Shown piece by piece: positions 34,116 to 64,000 of a stretch of DNA of 64,000 nucleotides. The notes below the pieces were generated by a model. That model saw only the letters and a list, made by a program, of their open reading frames with translations, did no database searches and was not told the DNA's origin. The DNA comes from Enoplosus armatus. Its lineage: Eukaryota > Chordata > Actinopteri > Centrarchiformes > Enoplosidae. The stretch is from contig NC_092183.1 of assembly GCF_043641665.1 (NCBI RefSeq), positions 1,527,001 through 1,591,000 on the forward strand, read 5' to 3'. Made by a program: the position numbers and the translations under genes. Every line of letters begins with the position of its first letter. Positions within the stretch are counted from its first letter, which is position 1.

Positions 34116-37100
34116 TTTACTAGGAACTCATATCCGTCCATCCGTTCAGTCCACACCGACTCAGACCTCACAAAAATGGTGTGGGCTCCCGTAGTAACAC
34201 GCAGGTTTTTGAGTTTGTGTGGATTGTTACGTTTGATAAAATGGAGGTTTATTTAATCTATGAAAGCAGCAGGTGACATAAAAAACGCTTCAGAAATTGC
34301 TTTATGTTGCCCCTCATGTCACATTTATTCAGCCTTTAGTGTGGAAGACAAAAACTGAGCCTTTGGAAAACTACGACGTAAGCCTGTTAAATTATTGTCA
34401 CGTGACGTGTGGCACGACGTTCTGTTGCCTCTAACTTTCTCTGTGATTGTCCCTTTTTAAATGTACTACAGCCTGTCACAGGGTGCAGGTGCTGTATTCA
34501 TATTGATTTTGTCTGATGACTTCATGATCAGGAAACACTGATTTAATCGTCTCAGTAGCAGGTAAACTCGTAGCAGAATCAAATCAGTGTTTTATGTTTG
34601 ATCGGTTGTCTCACAGCAGAAACAAAAACTATGTAAATGAGAACAATTCAATCGTGACAGGGTCTATTGAAACACATTGCAGGTGATGATGGAGAGTAGT
34701 CAACGCGTTAGCTGTGATCAACAGTTGTGTTGTTTGCGGACTAAAAAAGGACGACAGAAGAGATTTCCATGTTGTCCTGGCGTTTCAGTGCAGACGGAGA
34801 GCTTCAGGAAAACAACCTGGACGTTTTCAGATTGAGCCGGTTTAGTGTGAAAGTCAAAGTCTGACTGTTTGACTGACTGACTGACTTCTGCAGAGGAGAA
34901 ACATTGAAGCCACACTCATCCTGCTGGAGAGAATCCTGATTCAACCAAACCAAAGATCCTTCTTTTATTTCCAGCAGAGAAGAAGAACTTTCAGACGAAG
35001 GGGTCGGACTAACGAACTTTTTTGAGCGAGGATATTTATTGGAGACTTTTGGGAATCCCGTCAGGTTTCCCTCCAAAGAAAACTCTTTCTTGAAACCGGG
35101 ACAAAAACAATGAAATACCAAAAAATTCAGACTGATTGTCTGTAGCTTTACTTCTCGGTTTCTTTATTCTTTTTGCAACAGCGATGCCAAAGGAGGGCGT
35201 GACCAAAGCAAACAGACTGAGAATGCACAACAAGCAACAACTCGGACGTCTGAGGACGACGATCGAGTTTTACATCACAAAATAAAATGACAAGGATTAT
35301 GTATTGTGGAAAAAAAAACAGCAAAAGAAAAGAATAAGAAACATAAATTATATTTATCTTCTTGCTCATATCATGCTTCAGGCACTTTTGTTTTAACATG
35401 TTGATAATTTAATTTTTGCAGCTCTCTGTTGGCAAATGTAAAGATGGCGGGGGAAGGAGGGAAATACTGAAGAGACAACGGCCGTGATTTCTTATAGAAA
35501 TGATCCCACAGTTCATAAAGAAAGGTGTTAATATGAAGTTGACACAGCATGTGTTTAAATGTATCTGGGTTAACGTCAGTCCATGTTTGTTCTTTTAATG
35601 TCAGATGAGTATAAAGATGACGGCTGATCATCTGAAGCACAAACATCATAAAATCCAAAAAGGGCAAATGTTTTCTGGTTTGAAGAATACCTTGTCATCT
35701 CTCTCATGATCAGTCTCGTCTCATAGAGTATATTTGCTACGCAGTGCAAGTTTGAATCCATTCACAAGCAATCTCAGATGTGTAAATAGACCTGTGTCAT
35801 TACGATACACTTTGTATTCAAACGAGTGAGGGTAAAAGCACAGTTATTACATGAACACCAAATAGGTTTTTGTGCCTGAGAGTTTAAAAAGCTTTAATAA
35901 TAATAATAATAATGATAATAATAATCTGAAAACTGTAACTTCCTAAAGACCTGGTGGATGTAAATCTACAGTCCAAACCAAAACTCAAAGGGAAAACACC
36001 TTTACTGTTATCACACAGACGTCTGTAAGAGTTCATGTCAAAGAGTCCAGATCCAGAATCAGCTTTCACTCTGGACCTCAGTAACTGCCGACATGGAGAA
36101 TCTGCTCACATCTCCACCTACTGGTTATGACAACTACAACATGTGCAAGTTGTGCTGTAAACTTGTCACTTTAACGCTGAACAGAAACGTTAGTCGGTTG
36201 CGGCTGAGTGTCGGCAAACTCGCCCGTTGTTCTGGCACTTTAGTACCAAATGTGTGCCAAATCTAATGAGTACCAGATCTGGCTCAGATGTGGCTGCTGG
36301 ATTTGCTGAGATTTATCTGCAGTTTGCTGCTTTTAGCCCAGATCTGGGCCACCATCAGTGCCCGAGTCAGCACCATATCTCTGCTCATGCTGCAGTGTCG
36401 ATCTGCTAGGTGAAGTCTAAAGGTTGCCTGAGTGGCTGTTCAGTTCCAGACTCCAGTCAGCATCAGGGTCAGCATGTTCACTTCAGGACCTGCTTGTCCT
36501 GCGCTACATCTGCAGTAGTTTTTTTTAACAATACTTAACATGGACGGCAGTTGGAATTATCTGTCAACTTTTAAAGTTTGGCAGATCAAATGTGAAGTTA
36601 CCACCACCTTTCATATGTGAGAATATATGTAGCAAAGGTTCCCCAATATCAACGGTTCAAAGTAACTGATGGAAACTTAATTTACACAAATTAACCCTTC
36701 GTATGAAAAGAGAGAAATAAAGTTTTAACTTTAAAAAAAAATGAATTAAAATTCACTGATTTTGGAAATCTGTTTTTATTAAACTGTATTTAAGGGTCTG
36801 AACTGGAGTAAAATTGTAGTGTCACACGAGGACTCTAAATCATATTCCTATGTTTCAGATAGTAAAGCTCTGAACTAATAACTCCTGATGTTTGGGTGGT
36901 GGTGGTGGAGCTAAACTCTTACAGACGTGTTTGTGTCACTAAAAGTAAAACAGTTTGAGCGCAGATTGATCCAATGCTGTATATAGAAAAGTACAAACTA
37001 TGTGATTTTTATATGATGGATCAGTGGGACTGAGGTGACATAATTTGACTCAGTAAAGGACAAAAACATAAATGTGAATATGAACCAGAACAAAATTCAC

Positions 37101-39836
37101 TTTCTGTTCACATCCGTCAGGATCCAGAGGACGAACTTCAAGAACAACTTGAGAGACAAAATAAATTCAGCTGCCGTTTATTTCAGATAAAAACACCCTA
37201 AATGACCCGACGACGTGTTTAATATGTCTACAAGCTACAGTTGAGTTTGACAGCAGAAAGTCTTTCATTTTTATACCATCATCTTGTGACTTCACAACGT
37301 GCAGCATCAGGCCTTTTTCTCCAAAAAATGTTCAGTGTCATTCTGGGAAATGTAGGCAATCCCTGACTGAAGTAGCACACAAAAGTAGATGGAGGGAACG
37401 TGGTTTCAAAAAGCATATTTTGAACCACGTTGGAAGTACGGTCGTCTGTTCTTTAAAAGTCAAAACTTTAATTGGAAATAGAAAAAACTGATATGCAGCA
37501 TTAATTTTTCCTCCATTTGTTGGAAATATAAAACGCCTCTCCTGGATGAACTCCACCTCTCGGATCAGCTGAACACAAACTGAATCTTGCTCTGATGATG
37601 ATAATCAGTTCCTGATATGACATGATGTAATCTGATGTCATGTCAAACACAAAGACTCGTATGGATCCATTTTGACTCGATCTTGTTTGCATGAATTCTC
37701 TGACCCCCCCCACCTTTTTTTTTATGAATGACAAAATGAGATCAAAAACCAAAAAGACGTTGTTCCAAAGGAAATAAAGCTGAGATCCAGTTTTGATTCT
37801 TATCAGTAACGCTCTCTGTGGTTTTATTGTTCTACGATGTTTATCGATACCATCTTACAGAAGAATCCACTGATAACGCTCCAATGTTCAACTCACACAC
37901 AACGTTTCACTGTGAAAACAGCTTCAGTCTTCTCTCGACAGTCAACAAAAAACAAATGAAACAACAACCTTTAAAAATCATTTTGACATCGTCTGACAGG
38001 AAAAGGACTAGAAACATATATATATATATATACTAGAAACAGTTGAGACTGAAAGCCAATAAGGAGCAAAAGTGAGAAAGTTAAAGGTTAATGGAGGCAT
38101 TAGTCTGTATTTTTGATTAATAATTACTTTCTTTTAGAGTTGTCGGTGGTTGCTATTGCTCATCTGTGATTGGAGCATTTAGAAAAGGGGTCACCTGACA
38201 CACAGATCACCTGAGATTATCACTTCAATGTGTTTCGAGCTCAAACTATAATTTACCTTTTTAAAAACATGCCACACAGGAGGTTAAGTGACCGATCAAC
38301 AGCTGCCTCTACTTACTGCTAATAATCTGTAACACACACACACACACACTCAGCTCTGCCTTGACCTCGGCTCTGTCAGTCTGCAAACACAAACTGGACT
38401 TTCCACTTTCCCGTCTGATTTCAGAGATTATTCCTGCGAGGATTCGACAAATTCACCAAAACAAACACAGTCGGAGCTTTCGAACATCAATCACAGCTGT
38501 TTTTTCACCGTGGGAACCGGATCCAAACCCTGAGGCCAAACAAATGATCACACAACCAAAAGTTTCATGTCTTTTCTTTTTTTCTTTTTTTTTTTGGTAA
38601 ATATCTGAATGAGTCCAGGTTAGATTACATGTAATGAGATTATGGAAGTGGTTGTTTTAATTAGAAGCAGTTAGTGTAAAAGAAGAAAAACAAACAGAGC
38701 GAAACTGCTGAGGAGGAAAAAAGGCTTTTAACTGTCTGAGATTTGTTTATTTGAACAAGTTAAAATGTGCGAGGAGGCAGAAAAACCTCAAGAATGTCCG
38801 ATTATCCTCTACCTACATGATATAAAACATGTTCACAATGTGGACGATACATCCAGATTATGTAACAAAGAAAAACACAATAGTTGTAGACAACAGCACT
38901 GAAATCTGACTGATGCTGAATCAGATTATAATGAATGGAACGAGAGAAGGTGTCTGTAAACGGAGCTACTAAATTACATTTTAGGTTTATTATTTTATCA
39001 AGTTACTTTTAGAAAACGTGCCTATTGTGAAAAATCAAAAGTAAATTGTAAAGAATAGGTAAACTGTACTCACATGTCTTAAGTACAAATACACATTGTG
39101 AAAGGAGTACTTCAAATGATGAAAGTCCTCTAAGGTTATAAGGTTATAATTAAACCTGCAATAACTGAGTTTTTTGCCACTTAGGGGCAGCAGAAACTAC
39201 CTGACTCATCTTGATGAGTTGATGTGGTGAAGCACCTCCACCCACATCCAGCAGACACAGAGCAACATGACCCCCCATGATGAATGTAAGTCCACTATTC
39301 TCTTATATTTAGCTGCTAAATGCTCCACTGTGTTCAGCAGGTCGTCTCTAACTGAGTCTGTCTGCTGCTGAGCAGCTGGATTTCAAAGCTGTGAGCAGAA
39401 AACCAAAACTCCGAGCTGAAAGATGGACATTTCACATAATGTAGTCATGTGACCCGTTATTAACGAAGATTTGTTTTAACATTATAGGAGCTTTAAATAT
39501 TGAAACAATGAACATTTTTACAATTTCGGGAGTTTTCTTCTTTTTAGTTTTCAGCTTTAGATGAACGCGTCACAGTAAACTCTGTAAAAACAAGCAAACT
39601 ACCTAAAAGGTTATATATGGTCATATTTTTTCCCATTTTGAACATAAAACCTGAATCTAAGAAGTAACTTGTAACTTCAGTTGTCAGATAAAAGTAATAA
39701 ACACAGTATTTCGTATTTTACTATAGTATTTATATTAACTGTGACAGCTGCAAGAGAAGAAGATGACAGAAAACCGGACATCAACAACAACAGTCTCAGT
39801 CAGGTATCAGTAAAGTTCCTGTGTGTGTGTGTTTAT

Positions 39837-39867
<31 letters not shown>

Positions 39868-39870
39868 CGC
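39837..39870. repeat. (GT)n followed by (GC)n tract
   Basis: About 11 GT units run directly into about six GC units. Alternating purine-pyrimidine sequence of this type is the classical Z-DNA-forming motif. Confidence 0.95.
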
Positions 39871-40174
39871 TTATTGGTTGTAGTGGTTTGCTTTTGCTGG
39901 AATTTCCTGTCAGAGGGGGAAATATTAAGCAGACCAGAGGTCGCACTTTCAAAACCAATTAGACATGAAGCTGTGGAGTTTTTTTTAGTTTTAATTGGAA
40001 ACATGTTGGAGGAGAAAAGTGGGAAAGTTTCACTGTGAGAAAATCTGTCTGCTGTTCACCCGACCGGGTTAAAACATGTGTGTCAGTGTGTGTTCACATG
40101 TACATTTACTCAAGTACTGAAGTAGAAATGTGAGGGACTTTACTTGAATATTTCCACTTACTGCTACTTTATCT

Positions 40175-41306
40175 GTGTAAAGTAGTTAAAACTAGCTAAC
40201 TGTATATAAAGTTGTTAAAACTAGCTAACTGTATATAAAATAGTTAAACTAGCTAACTGTATATAAAGTTGTTAAAACTAAACTAGCTAACTGTATATAA
40301 AGTTTTTTAAAACTAGCTAACTGTATATAAAGTAGTTAAACTAGCTAACTGTATATAAAGTAGTTAAACTAGCTAACTGTATATAAAGTTTTTTAAAACT
40401 AGCTAACTGTATATAAAGTAGTTAAACTGGCTAACTGTATATAAAGTAGTTAAAACTGGCTTACTGTATATAAAGTAGTTAAACTAGCTAACTGTATGTA
40501 AAGTAGTTAAAACTAGCTAACTGTATATAAAGTAGTTAAACTAGCTAACTGTATATAAAGTAGTTAAAACTACCTAACTATATAAAGTAGTTAAAACTAG
40601 CTAACTGTATATAAAGTAGTCAAACTGGCTAACTGTATATAAAGTAGTTAAACTAGCTAACTGTATATAACGCAGTTATACTAGCTAACTGTATATAAAG
40701 TAGTTAAACTAGCTAACTGTATATAACGCAGTTATACTAGCTAACTGTATATAAAGTAGTTAAACTAGCTAACTGTATATAAAGTAGTTAAACTAGCTAA
40801 CTGTATATAAAGTTTTTTAAAACTAGCTAACTGTATATAAAGTAGTTAAACTGGCTAACTGTATATAAAGTAGTTAAAACTGGCTTACTGTATATAAAGT
40901 AGTTAAACTAGCTAACTGTATGTAAAGTAGTTAAAACTAGCTAACTGTATATAAAGTAGTTAAACTAGCTAACTGTATATAAAGTAGTTAAAACTACCTA
41001 ACTATATAAAGTAGTTAAAACTAGCTAACTGTATATAAAGTAGTCAAACTGGCTAACTGTATATAAAGTAGTTAAACTAGCTAACTGTATATAACGCAGT
41101 TATACTAGCTAACTGTATATAAAGTAGTTAAACTAGCTAACTGTATATAACGCAGTTATACTAGCTAACTGTATATAACGCAGTTATACTAGCTAACTGT
41201 ATATAAAGTAGTTAAACTAGCTAACTGTATATAACGCAGTTATACTAGCTAACTGTATATAAAGTAGTTAAACTAGCTAACTGTATATAACGCAGTTATA
41301 CTAGCT
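40175..41306. repeat. 1.1 kb minisatellite, unit about 25-28 bases, about 40 copies
   Basis: The core unit is CTAGCTAACTGTATATAAAG followed by TAGTTAAA. Three variants are visible: the AAAGTAGTTAAA form, the AACGCAGTTATA form and the AAAGTTTTTTAAAA form. A block starting near 40387 is repeated from 40811 with an offset of 424 bases, with the same order of variants including the rare CTACCTAACTATATAAAG and TGTATGTAAAG units. So segmental duplication has occurred inside the array. Every unit carries a TATATAA motif and an imperfect AGTTA...TAACT inverted repeat. Confidence 0.95.
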
Positions 41307-41359
41307 TCGACGTGTGTTTACTGTATCAACTGTGAGGAAAGGCAGCACAGGTTTGAACT

Positions 41360-41660
41360 GAACTTTATTTAACCTGCAGCAGTGACGACGGATCAAACAG
41401 TTTCAATTCACAGCTGAAGTAGTTTTTTTTCTGATGATTATGACACTTTACATATAGAGCAGGTCTTGACTGTATATTACTTGATATTACCACAAGAACC
41501 CTCCCTCCCAGTGCTGCTGGGCCATGGCCACAGATTGAGTCCGTCTGGTCGAACCACCTCCAACTCTTCTGTTAGACTCAGGTGATCACAACAGAAACAC
41601 CAGGTCCTATCCACAGCTACTGCTAATGGACAACCAAAGAAGACCGGTTCGGTCGAGTCC
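41360..41660. repeat. Dispersed teleost repeat copy next to the minisatellite
   Basis: It shares GACACTTTACATATAGAGCA with the 33930 copy and continues with ACCCTCCCTCCCAGTGCTGC. The 61-codon minus-strand frame here is part of the repeat and not a gene. Confidence 0.55.
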
Positions 41661-42489
41661 ATCAGTTATTATAGTGTTAGTAAGACGTGTGCACTTAATT
41701 ATTAATACATTTGCTTCTTTCCAGTTCTACATGCTAATGCCTTTACTTTGTATATGATTAAGATTTTATATTGTTTTTATTGTCCTGTGTATGTCCTCAT
41801 GTTCACACAGTAATGTGTGTGTGTGTGTGTGTGTGTTGTTTTTCTGACACATGAATAACAGCTTTGCTCAGTTTGTAAAAAATGGGTATTTGACCAACTA
41901 GTTTCCACGACAACTGAAGAAACTCCATTTGCTGAGGAAGATCATGTGATGTGATCAAAAGCTCCACATTGTTTTTCATCTTGATTTGATTTAAATTCTT
42001 TAATTTCAGAAATCTTGACTTGGTGGATCCTCCCTGTTCGGTCCTCACATGTGAGTATAAATGTGTGTGTGTGTGTTGTTTCTGTCCGTGATCAGCGTGT
42101 GTGTGTGTCAGTTGTGGAATTCCAGATAAACACACACACAGTTGATGTTGATGTTAAAGGAGGATTTCTTCTTCTCCTCTCTCGTAATCTTCCTCTCCTC
42201 TTCACCCTCCTCCTCCTCCTCTCAGTAGATGGATGAGTTGGGAACATCTGCTCACCATCAGCACACACACACACAAGCTGCGTGTGTGTTAACATGTTGT
42301 TGTACATGTGATAACACGTGTCGCCTGACCTCCAGCTTGTTCTGTTCTCACTTCACATTCACGTCTCGACTTACTTTCGTTTTATTTATTTTTTTATTGT
42401 TGTTTATTATTAGTTCTAATTTTATTTACTGCATACATTTAACTTTGCTACAAAAGTGAAACTGGTTTTTATTTACATGTGTGTAGTTT

Positions 42490-42790
42490 TGGAAGTTCAT
42501 TTACTCGAGTACTTAAATACAATTTTGAGCTACTTGTACTTCCATTTTATGCCACTTTATCCTTCCTCTGGACGACTGCAGCTGTAGTTACACACAAAAC
42601 ATGTTTACATTTGTTGTAAAAAACTACCACAAAGAAATACATAAACCAGTTAATCAGTAATTCTGATACAATAATGTAATATTGCAGGGATCAATCTGCG
42701 CGAGTACTTTTACATATGATACTTAAAGTACATGTTACTTGTAAAGAGTACTTTGACATTGTTGTATTGTTGCTTTTATTTAAGTAAATG
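42490..42790. repeat. Copy of an AAGTAC-rich dispersed fish repeat
   Basis: It begins near TTTACTCGAGTACTTAAATA and continues with GAGCTACTTGTACTTCCATT. It ends with GATACTTAAAGTACATGTTA and TTTAAGTAAATGAG. Related copies are at 40108-40175 and at 63515-64000. Confidence 0.65.
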
Positions 42791-44732
42791 AGAAGAAAAG
42801 TAATTTCTTGAAAAGTAAAAAATTCTGCAAAAAGCAAAAATAAGTCCCTGTTTAAAATTTAGAAAAGTGTTTAATAACTGTATAATAATAAATGTTAAAT
42901 AGGTTTTTTGTTTGTTTTTGTATCAGAAATATATAAAACTGGTGACATCGATGTTTGATAATAGATATTTAATATTTACATACTGCTTTGAATTAATGTT
43001 TGTTATTTTAAAAAAGCCTCGACCAATCAGAGGAGAGGCTCCGGACTAACTAACAGGAACAAAGACCTTTATACTTTAAATTATCAGAAGTCATCAGGAT
43101 TTGAAATATTAAAATAATTTAAATAAAACCACAAGGCTCCTTCTCTGAGCTGTTAAATCAATGTTTTATTTCAACATTGACTCGCCTCATATTTGTAAAT
43201 ATGATAAATTAAAACACATAAGTAAACATATATAATACAAAATGTGTGAAACAAAGAAAAGGAGCAAACAAACTGAAATGATCTTTATTTGTTCATCAGT
43301 GTAAACGTCTCTAATCGCCTTAATAAAGCAGAAATATATTAAAAATCTTTATAGAAAATAACACAAACACACATTTACCACTCAGCAGATTTCATCCCAA
43401 AATAATTTATTGCCGTCAAACAGAAATAAGATCCGTCTCTGAAGATAAAATAAATTAATGTCTCTCAGCGTCTGCAGGTCAGAGGAGTGTTTGGAGGCTT
43501 TCCTGAGGCTGCAGCGCCACCTGCTGTCAGAACAAACATCATTAATCCTTTACAGACTGTACCTGAACTCATCATTAATCCTTTACAGACTGTACCTGAA
43601 CTCATCAACACCTCTTCTGACTCTAATAACGGACTTTGTTTCCTGTTCGATTCCTATCGACTTTTCTTCCAGGCAGCCACTGGTTTCAGTTCAGATTCTG
43701 TTGTATTAATAATCAGTTATGTTATTGTCATGAGGTGAGTGGCCAATTACAACTATTACAATGTCTTCAAACTGCCTGATTTATCTCACCAACAACACAC
43801 ATTCAGTTTACTGTCAGAAGTTACAAAACCAGCTAAATATTCACATTTGAGGGGAAAATAACAAGATAAAAGTTTTAAACAAATAATTCACTTTCAAAAT
43901 TGTTAGTTAATGAATTGATGGTTAATGTTCTGACAATCAACAACTTGATAAATGGATGATTGGATGTGTAGATTCTAAGATGTCGGAACATCTTTGAACG
44001 CATCAACAGACTGCGCTCACAAAATGAACTGAAGAGTGTCGGCTGGTAGACCCGAGGTAAGATCCTTTGAAGGAAGGATTCACATTTTCATGTTAATAAG
44101 AGACTCACATGTCCACATGTACATGGACAGAGCTACTGGTTCCTGCTCTCCATACTGGGAGACGTTTCAGAACTTCAGAAGTCATTCTTATACAGAACAG
44201 GATCTTTTTGTCCCAAACCTCTTACATTCACATTCAAAAGGAGTCATTTCAGGGCCGCTGTGGACGGGGGACCATTACAGACCAAACACCTCTAACAAAC
44301 ACGTGGCATCTGGGTGTTGTAACGTTGGCTGAGGATCTTTAAAATATAACAATATAAAAAGAGTTTCAGACATTTAAATCTGAACAGTTTCATCAGTTTG
44401 GTTTAATGTGGCGAACAGGAACTGTCGGTCCTGTGGTCTCCAGGCTGTCACAGATTAACAGCTGGTACTCTGAAACGTTACAGCAGAATGCATCAATAAA
44501 TAACATTGTTGGTTCAATAATTTAAAGGACGTGTAAGAAGAAATATAAAGCTTTATGCTGCCCATCGTCATATAAACATGAGGGAATTTGGAAATAAAAA
44601 AAGGAAAATGAAGGAGTTGAAAAATAAAATGAGCGAGTGAAAGACAAATAAAAGAGTGAAAGATATTAAATTTTAACTTTTTGGTGGTAAAGGAAAAAAA
44701 AATAGTGCACAGCTTTATATTCCTCTTTACAC

Positions 44733-44738
44733 TTTATT
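44733..44738 (-). terminator. cep120: Candidate cep120 polyadenylation signal
   Basis: AATAAA on the minus strand lies about 360 bases after the cep120 stop codon. It is the best-placed consensus signal seen, but the cleavage site is not proven. Confidence 0.45.
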
Positions 44739-44850
44739 TGAATGATTAAATAACACATTTTTTATCGGTGTACTCCGTCTTTGACTGATACATGTTAAAG
44801 AAACAGTTCTCATCTCATGACTGTGTTAAATACACAGCTGGAGTCGATTA

Positions 44851-44895
44851 GCCTAGCTTAGCATAAAGACCTAAAGCCATTATGCTAAGCTAGGC
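44851..44895. repeat. Perfect 16-base inverted repeat with 13-base loop in the probable cep120 3' UTR
   Basis: GCCTAGCTTAGCATAA at 44851-44866 is the exact reverse complement of TTATGCTAAGCTAGGC at 44880-44895. It lies about 200 bases beyond the cep120 stop, before the candidate poly(A) signal, so the RNA could fold into a stable hairpin. The words resemble parts of TTAGCTTAGCATAAAGAC fish repeats. Confidence 0.9.
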
Positions 44896-45095
44896 CAGCT
44901 AAGTCCTGACTCAGTTTTTAAAATAGATGCAAACATGCAACAACGAGACTGGACATCTAAACATTTTGAGCTGCAGTGTAAACGCAGCCTGAGTGGATGA
45001 AAAATAAAACACATGTAAACATGTAAACAGCCTCAGCTGGTTTACCTGCAGTCTCAGGTGTGACCCTGTCTCTGATTGGACGGGTCCAGCAGCTG

Positions 45096-63137
<18,042 letters not shown>

Positions 63138-63420
63138 GATGACATTTGAGCCCGGGAACTTTTCAACTGTTTATTCAAACTGAGAAGCTCCTGTTTTACG
63201 CCTCCGTTTCACTCAGAACTTACTTCTGGACTCAAAACTTGGACACGGCAGAGACTTCGTTGACTCGGACGCTGACTGTCCGCAGCGGGCAGCAAACGGC
63301 CGCTTTGTTGTCAAGCTTTGGCGCCACCCATTTTGTTTTAAAAGCGGAAGTGATGCTCAGCCGGCCGGCGCCCTCTGCTGGTAGGAGGTGGAACAGCAGG
63401 GCGAGGGCACTGCATGACCA
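63138..63420 (-). promoter_or_regulatory. cep120: Probable cep120 5' UTR and promoter
   Basis: The stretch upstream of the ATG is CpG-rich compared with its AT-rich surroundings (GCAGCGGGCAGC, CGGCCGC, GGCCGGCGCC). GCGGAAGTG at 63344-63352 is a good ETS/GABP-type site. No TATA box is placed suitably and I see no clear RFX X-box. The start context on the minus strand is TCATCATGG. The transcription start is inferred only. Confidence 0.55.
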
Positions 63421-63440
63421 CTGCATGACCACTGCATTAC
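63408..63440. repeat. Short tandem repeat of about 12 bases
   Basis: CACTGCATGACC occurs twice in a row and then CACTGCATTAC, at the outer edge of the probable cep120 promoter. Confidence 0.85.
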
Positions 63441-63514
63441 TGACTTTAACACGTTGTATTTGATTAAAAAAAAACTGCTTCGGGCTGTGCTGGTCAGCGA
63501 TTAGCAAAGTATAT

Positions 63515-63643
63515 TTACTACAAAGTACTTTGTACTTAAGTACAGTACTTACAAATTTGAGCTACTTGTACTACTTGAGTATTTCTATTTCATGCTGCTT
63601 TATACTTCTACTCCACTACATTTCTCAGGAGAATATATATATG

Positions 63644-63675
<32 letters not shown>

Positions 63676-64000
63676 GTTTGACTTCACTACCTTTATTTAG
63701 CAAATAAATTATGATGTATTTTCATATATAAGGTAACTCACAGTATAACTCTGTTAAATTAGCCCTGCATTTACCAGCTGCAACATTAAAGTGATGAACA
63801 CATAAATGCATCAATAATTCTATTCCAATTATATAAAATATATATTATTCTGAAAAGGGCCATTCTGCATGAAGAGTACTTTTTGGTAAGTACTTTTGGC
63901 ACTTTGAGTATATTTTGATTGTCATACTTTTGTACTTTTACTTAAGTAAAATCTTTATGTGTAAGTGAGTATTCACACTGTGGTGTTGCTACATTTATTT
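63515..64000. repeat. Near full-length AAGTAC-rich dispersed fish repeat, running off the window
   Basis: It begins near TTACTACAAAGTACTTTGTA and includes TTTGAGCTACTTGTACTACT, CTACTCCACTACATTTCTCA, ACCAGCTGCAACATTAAAGT, GCCATTCTGCATGAAGAGTA and TTACTTAAGTAAAATCTTTA. It contains an AT palindrome at about 63630-63675. Copies at 40108-40175 and 42490-42790 are shorter. Confidence 0.7.

Larger units (their letters stand above)
33807..45095. other. Tail-to-tail intergenic region between prdm6 and cep120
   Basis: It holds the 3' UTRs of both genes at its edges. Contents: a dispersed repeat at 33930-34115, an ATT microsatellite at 35896-35925, a Z-DNA-prone GT/GC tract at 39837-39870, copies of a fish repeat rich in AAGTAC at 40108-40175 and 42490-42790, the large minisatellite at 40175-41306, another repeat copy at 41360-41660, and an inverted repeat at 44851-44895. 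Possible plus-strand AATAAA signals for prdm6 are near 35280 and 36715, but the true 3' end is not determinable. The stretches 34120-35890 and 35930-39830 show no recognisable gene. Confidence 0.65.

Noticed and set aside
34804..35121. 105-codon minus-strand frame between prdm6 and cep120
   Set aside because: Composition is unremarkable, with no domain and no splice continuation seen. It may be antisense to the prdm6 3' UTR.
40175..41306. Regularly spaced repeats resembling a CRISPR array
   Set aside because: The intervals are not unique spacers but part of the repeated unit, there are no cas genes, and the genome is vertebrate. It is a minisatellite.
41477..41662. 61-codon minus-strand frame with WPWPSSTGREGS
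   Set aside because: The sequence belongs to a dispersed teleost repeat copy.
44851..44895. Possible microRNA precursor
   Set aside because: A 16-base perfect stem with a small loop is shorter than a normal pre-miRNA stem. It is kept as a hairpin only.

Overview
This window is nuclear DNA from a ray-finned fish, most likely a percomorph teleost. The evidence is spliced vertebrate genes with GT-AG introns, very long CA/GT dinucleotide tracts, and fragments of several interspersed repeat families typical of teleosts. The species cannot be named from the sequence alone.

Layout. (1) 1-3675, minus strand: the 5' part of an AIG1/GIMAP-family gene with two tandem AIG1-type domains, running off the left edge. 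(2) 7495-33806, plus strand: the last four coding exons of prdm6, covering the end of the PR/SET domain, a Ser-rich linker and four zinc fingers, separated by introns of 8.7, 11.0 and 5.7 kb. The upstream prdm6 exons are not between the GIMAP gene and 7495, so the GIMAP gene probably lies inside a prdm6 intron on the opposite strand. (3) 33807-45095: an 11.3 kb tail-to-tail intergenic region with possible 3' UTR sequence, dispersed repeats and a 1.1 kb minisatellite. (4) 45096-63137, minus strand: a complete cep120 gene. Twenty coding exons join in frame to 991 codons plus stop. (5) 62098-62179, plus strand: a tRNA-Ser(CGA) gene inside cep120 intron 1, followed by a SINE fragment. (6) 63138-64000: the cep120 upstream region, then a dispersed repeat that runs off the right edge.

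The convergent prdm6-cep120 pair matches the arrangement known in human (PRDM6 and CEP120 on 5q23), which supports both identifications. The two proteins are not known to work together: PRDM6 is a nuclear regulator of smooth-muscle and neural-crest-derived cells, and CEP120 is a centriole-assembly protein.

No bacterial-type system, virus or wholly novel protein system is visible. The most notable signals are the nested AIG1 gene with degenerate P-loops, two exons (one in each gene) whose 3' splice sites are fed by very long UG tracts, a minisatellite with a 424-bp higher-order repeat, a perfect 16-bp inverted repeat just after the cep120 stop, and duplicated noncoding blocks in the last prdm6 intron.
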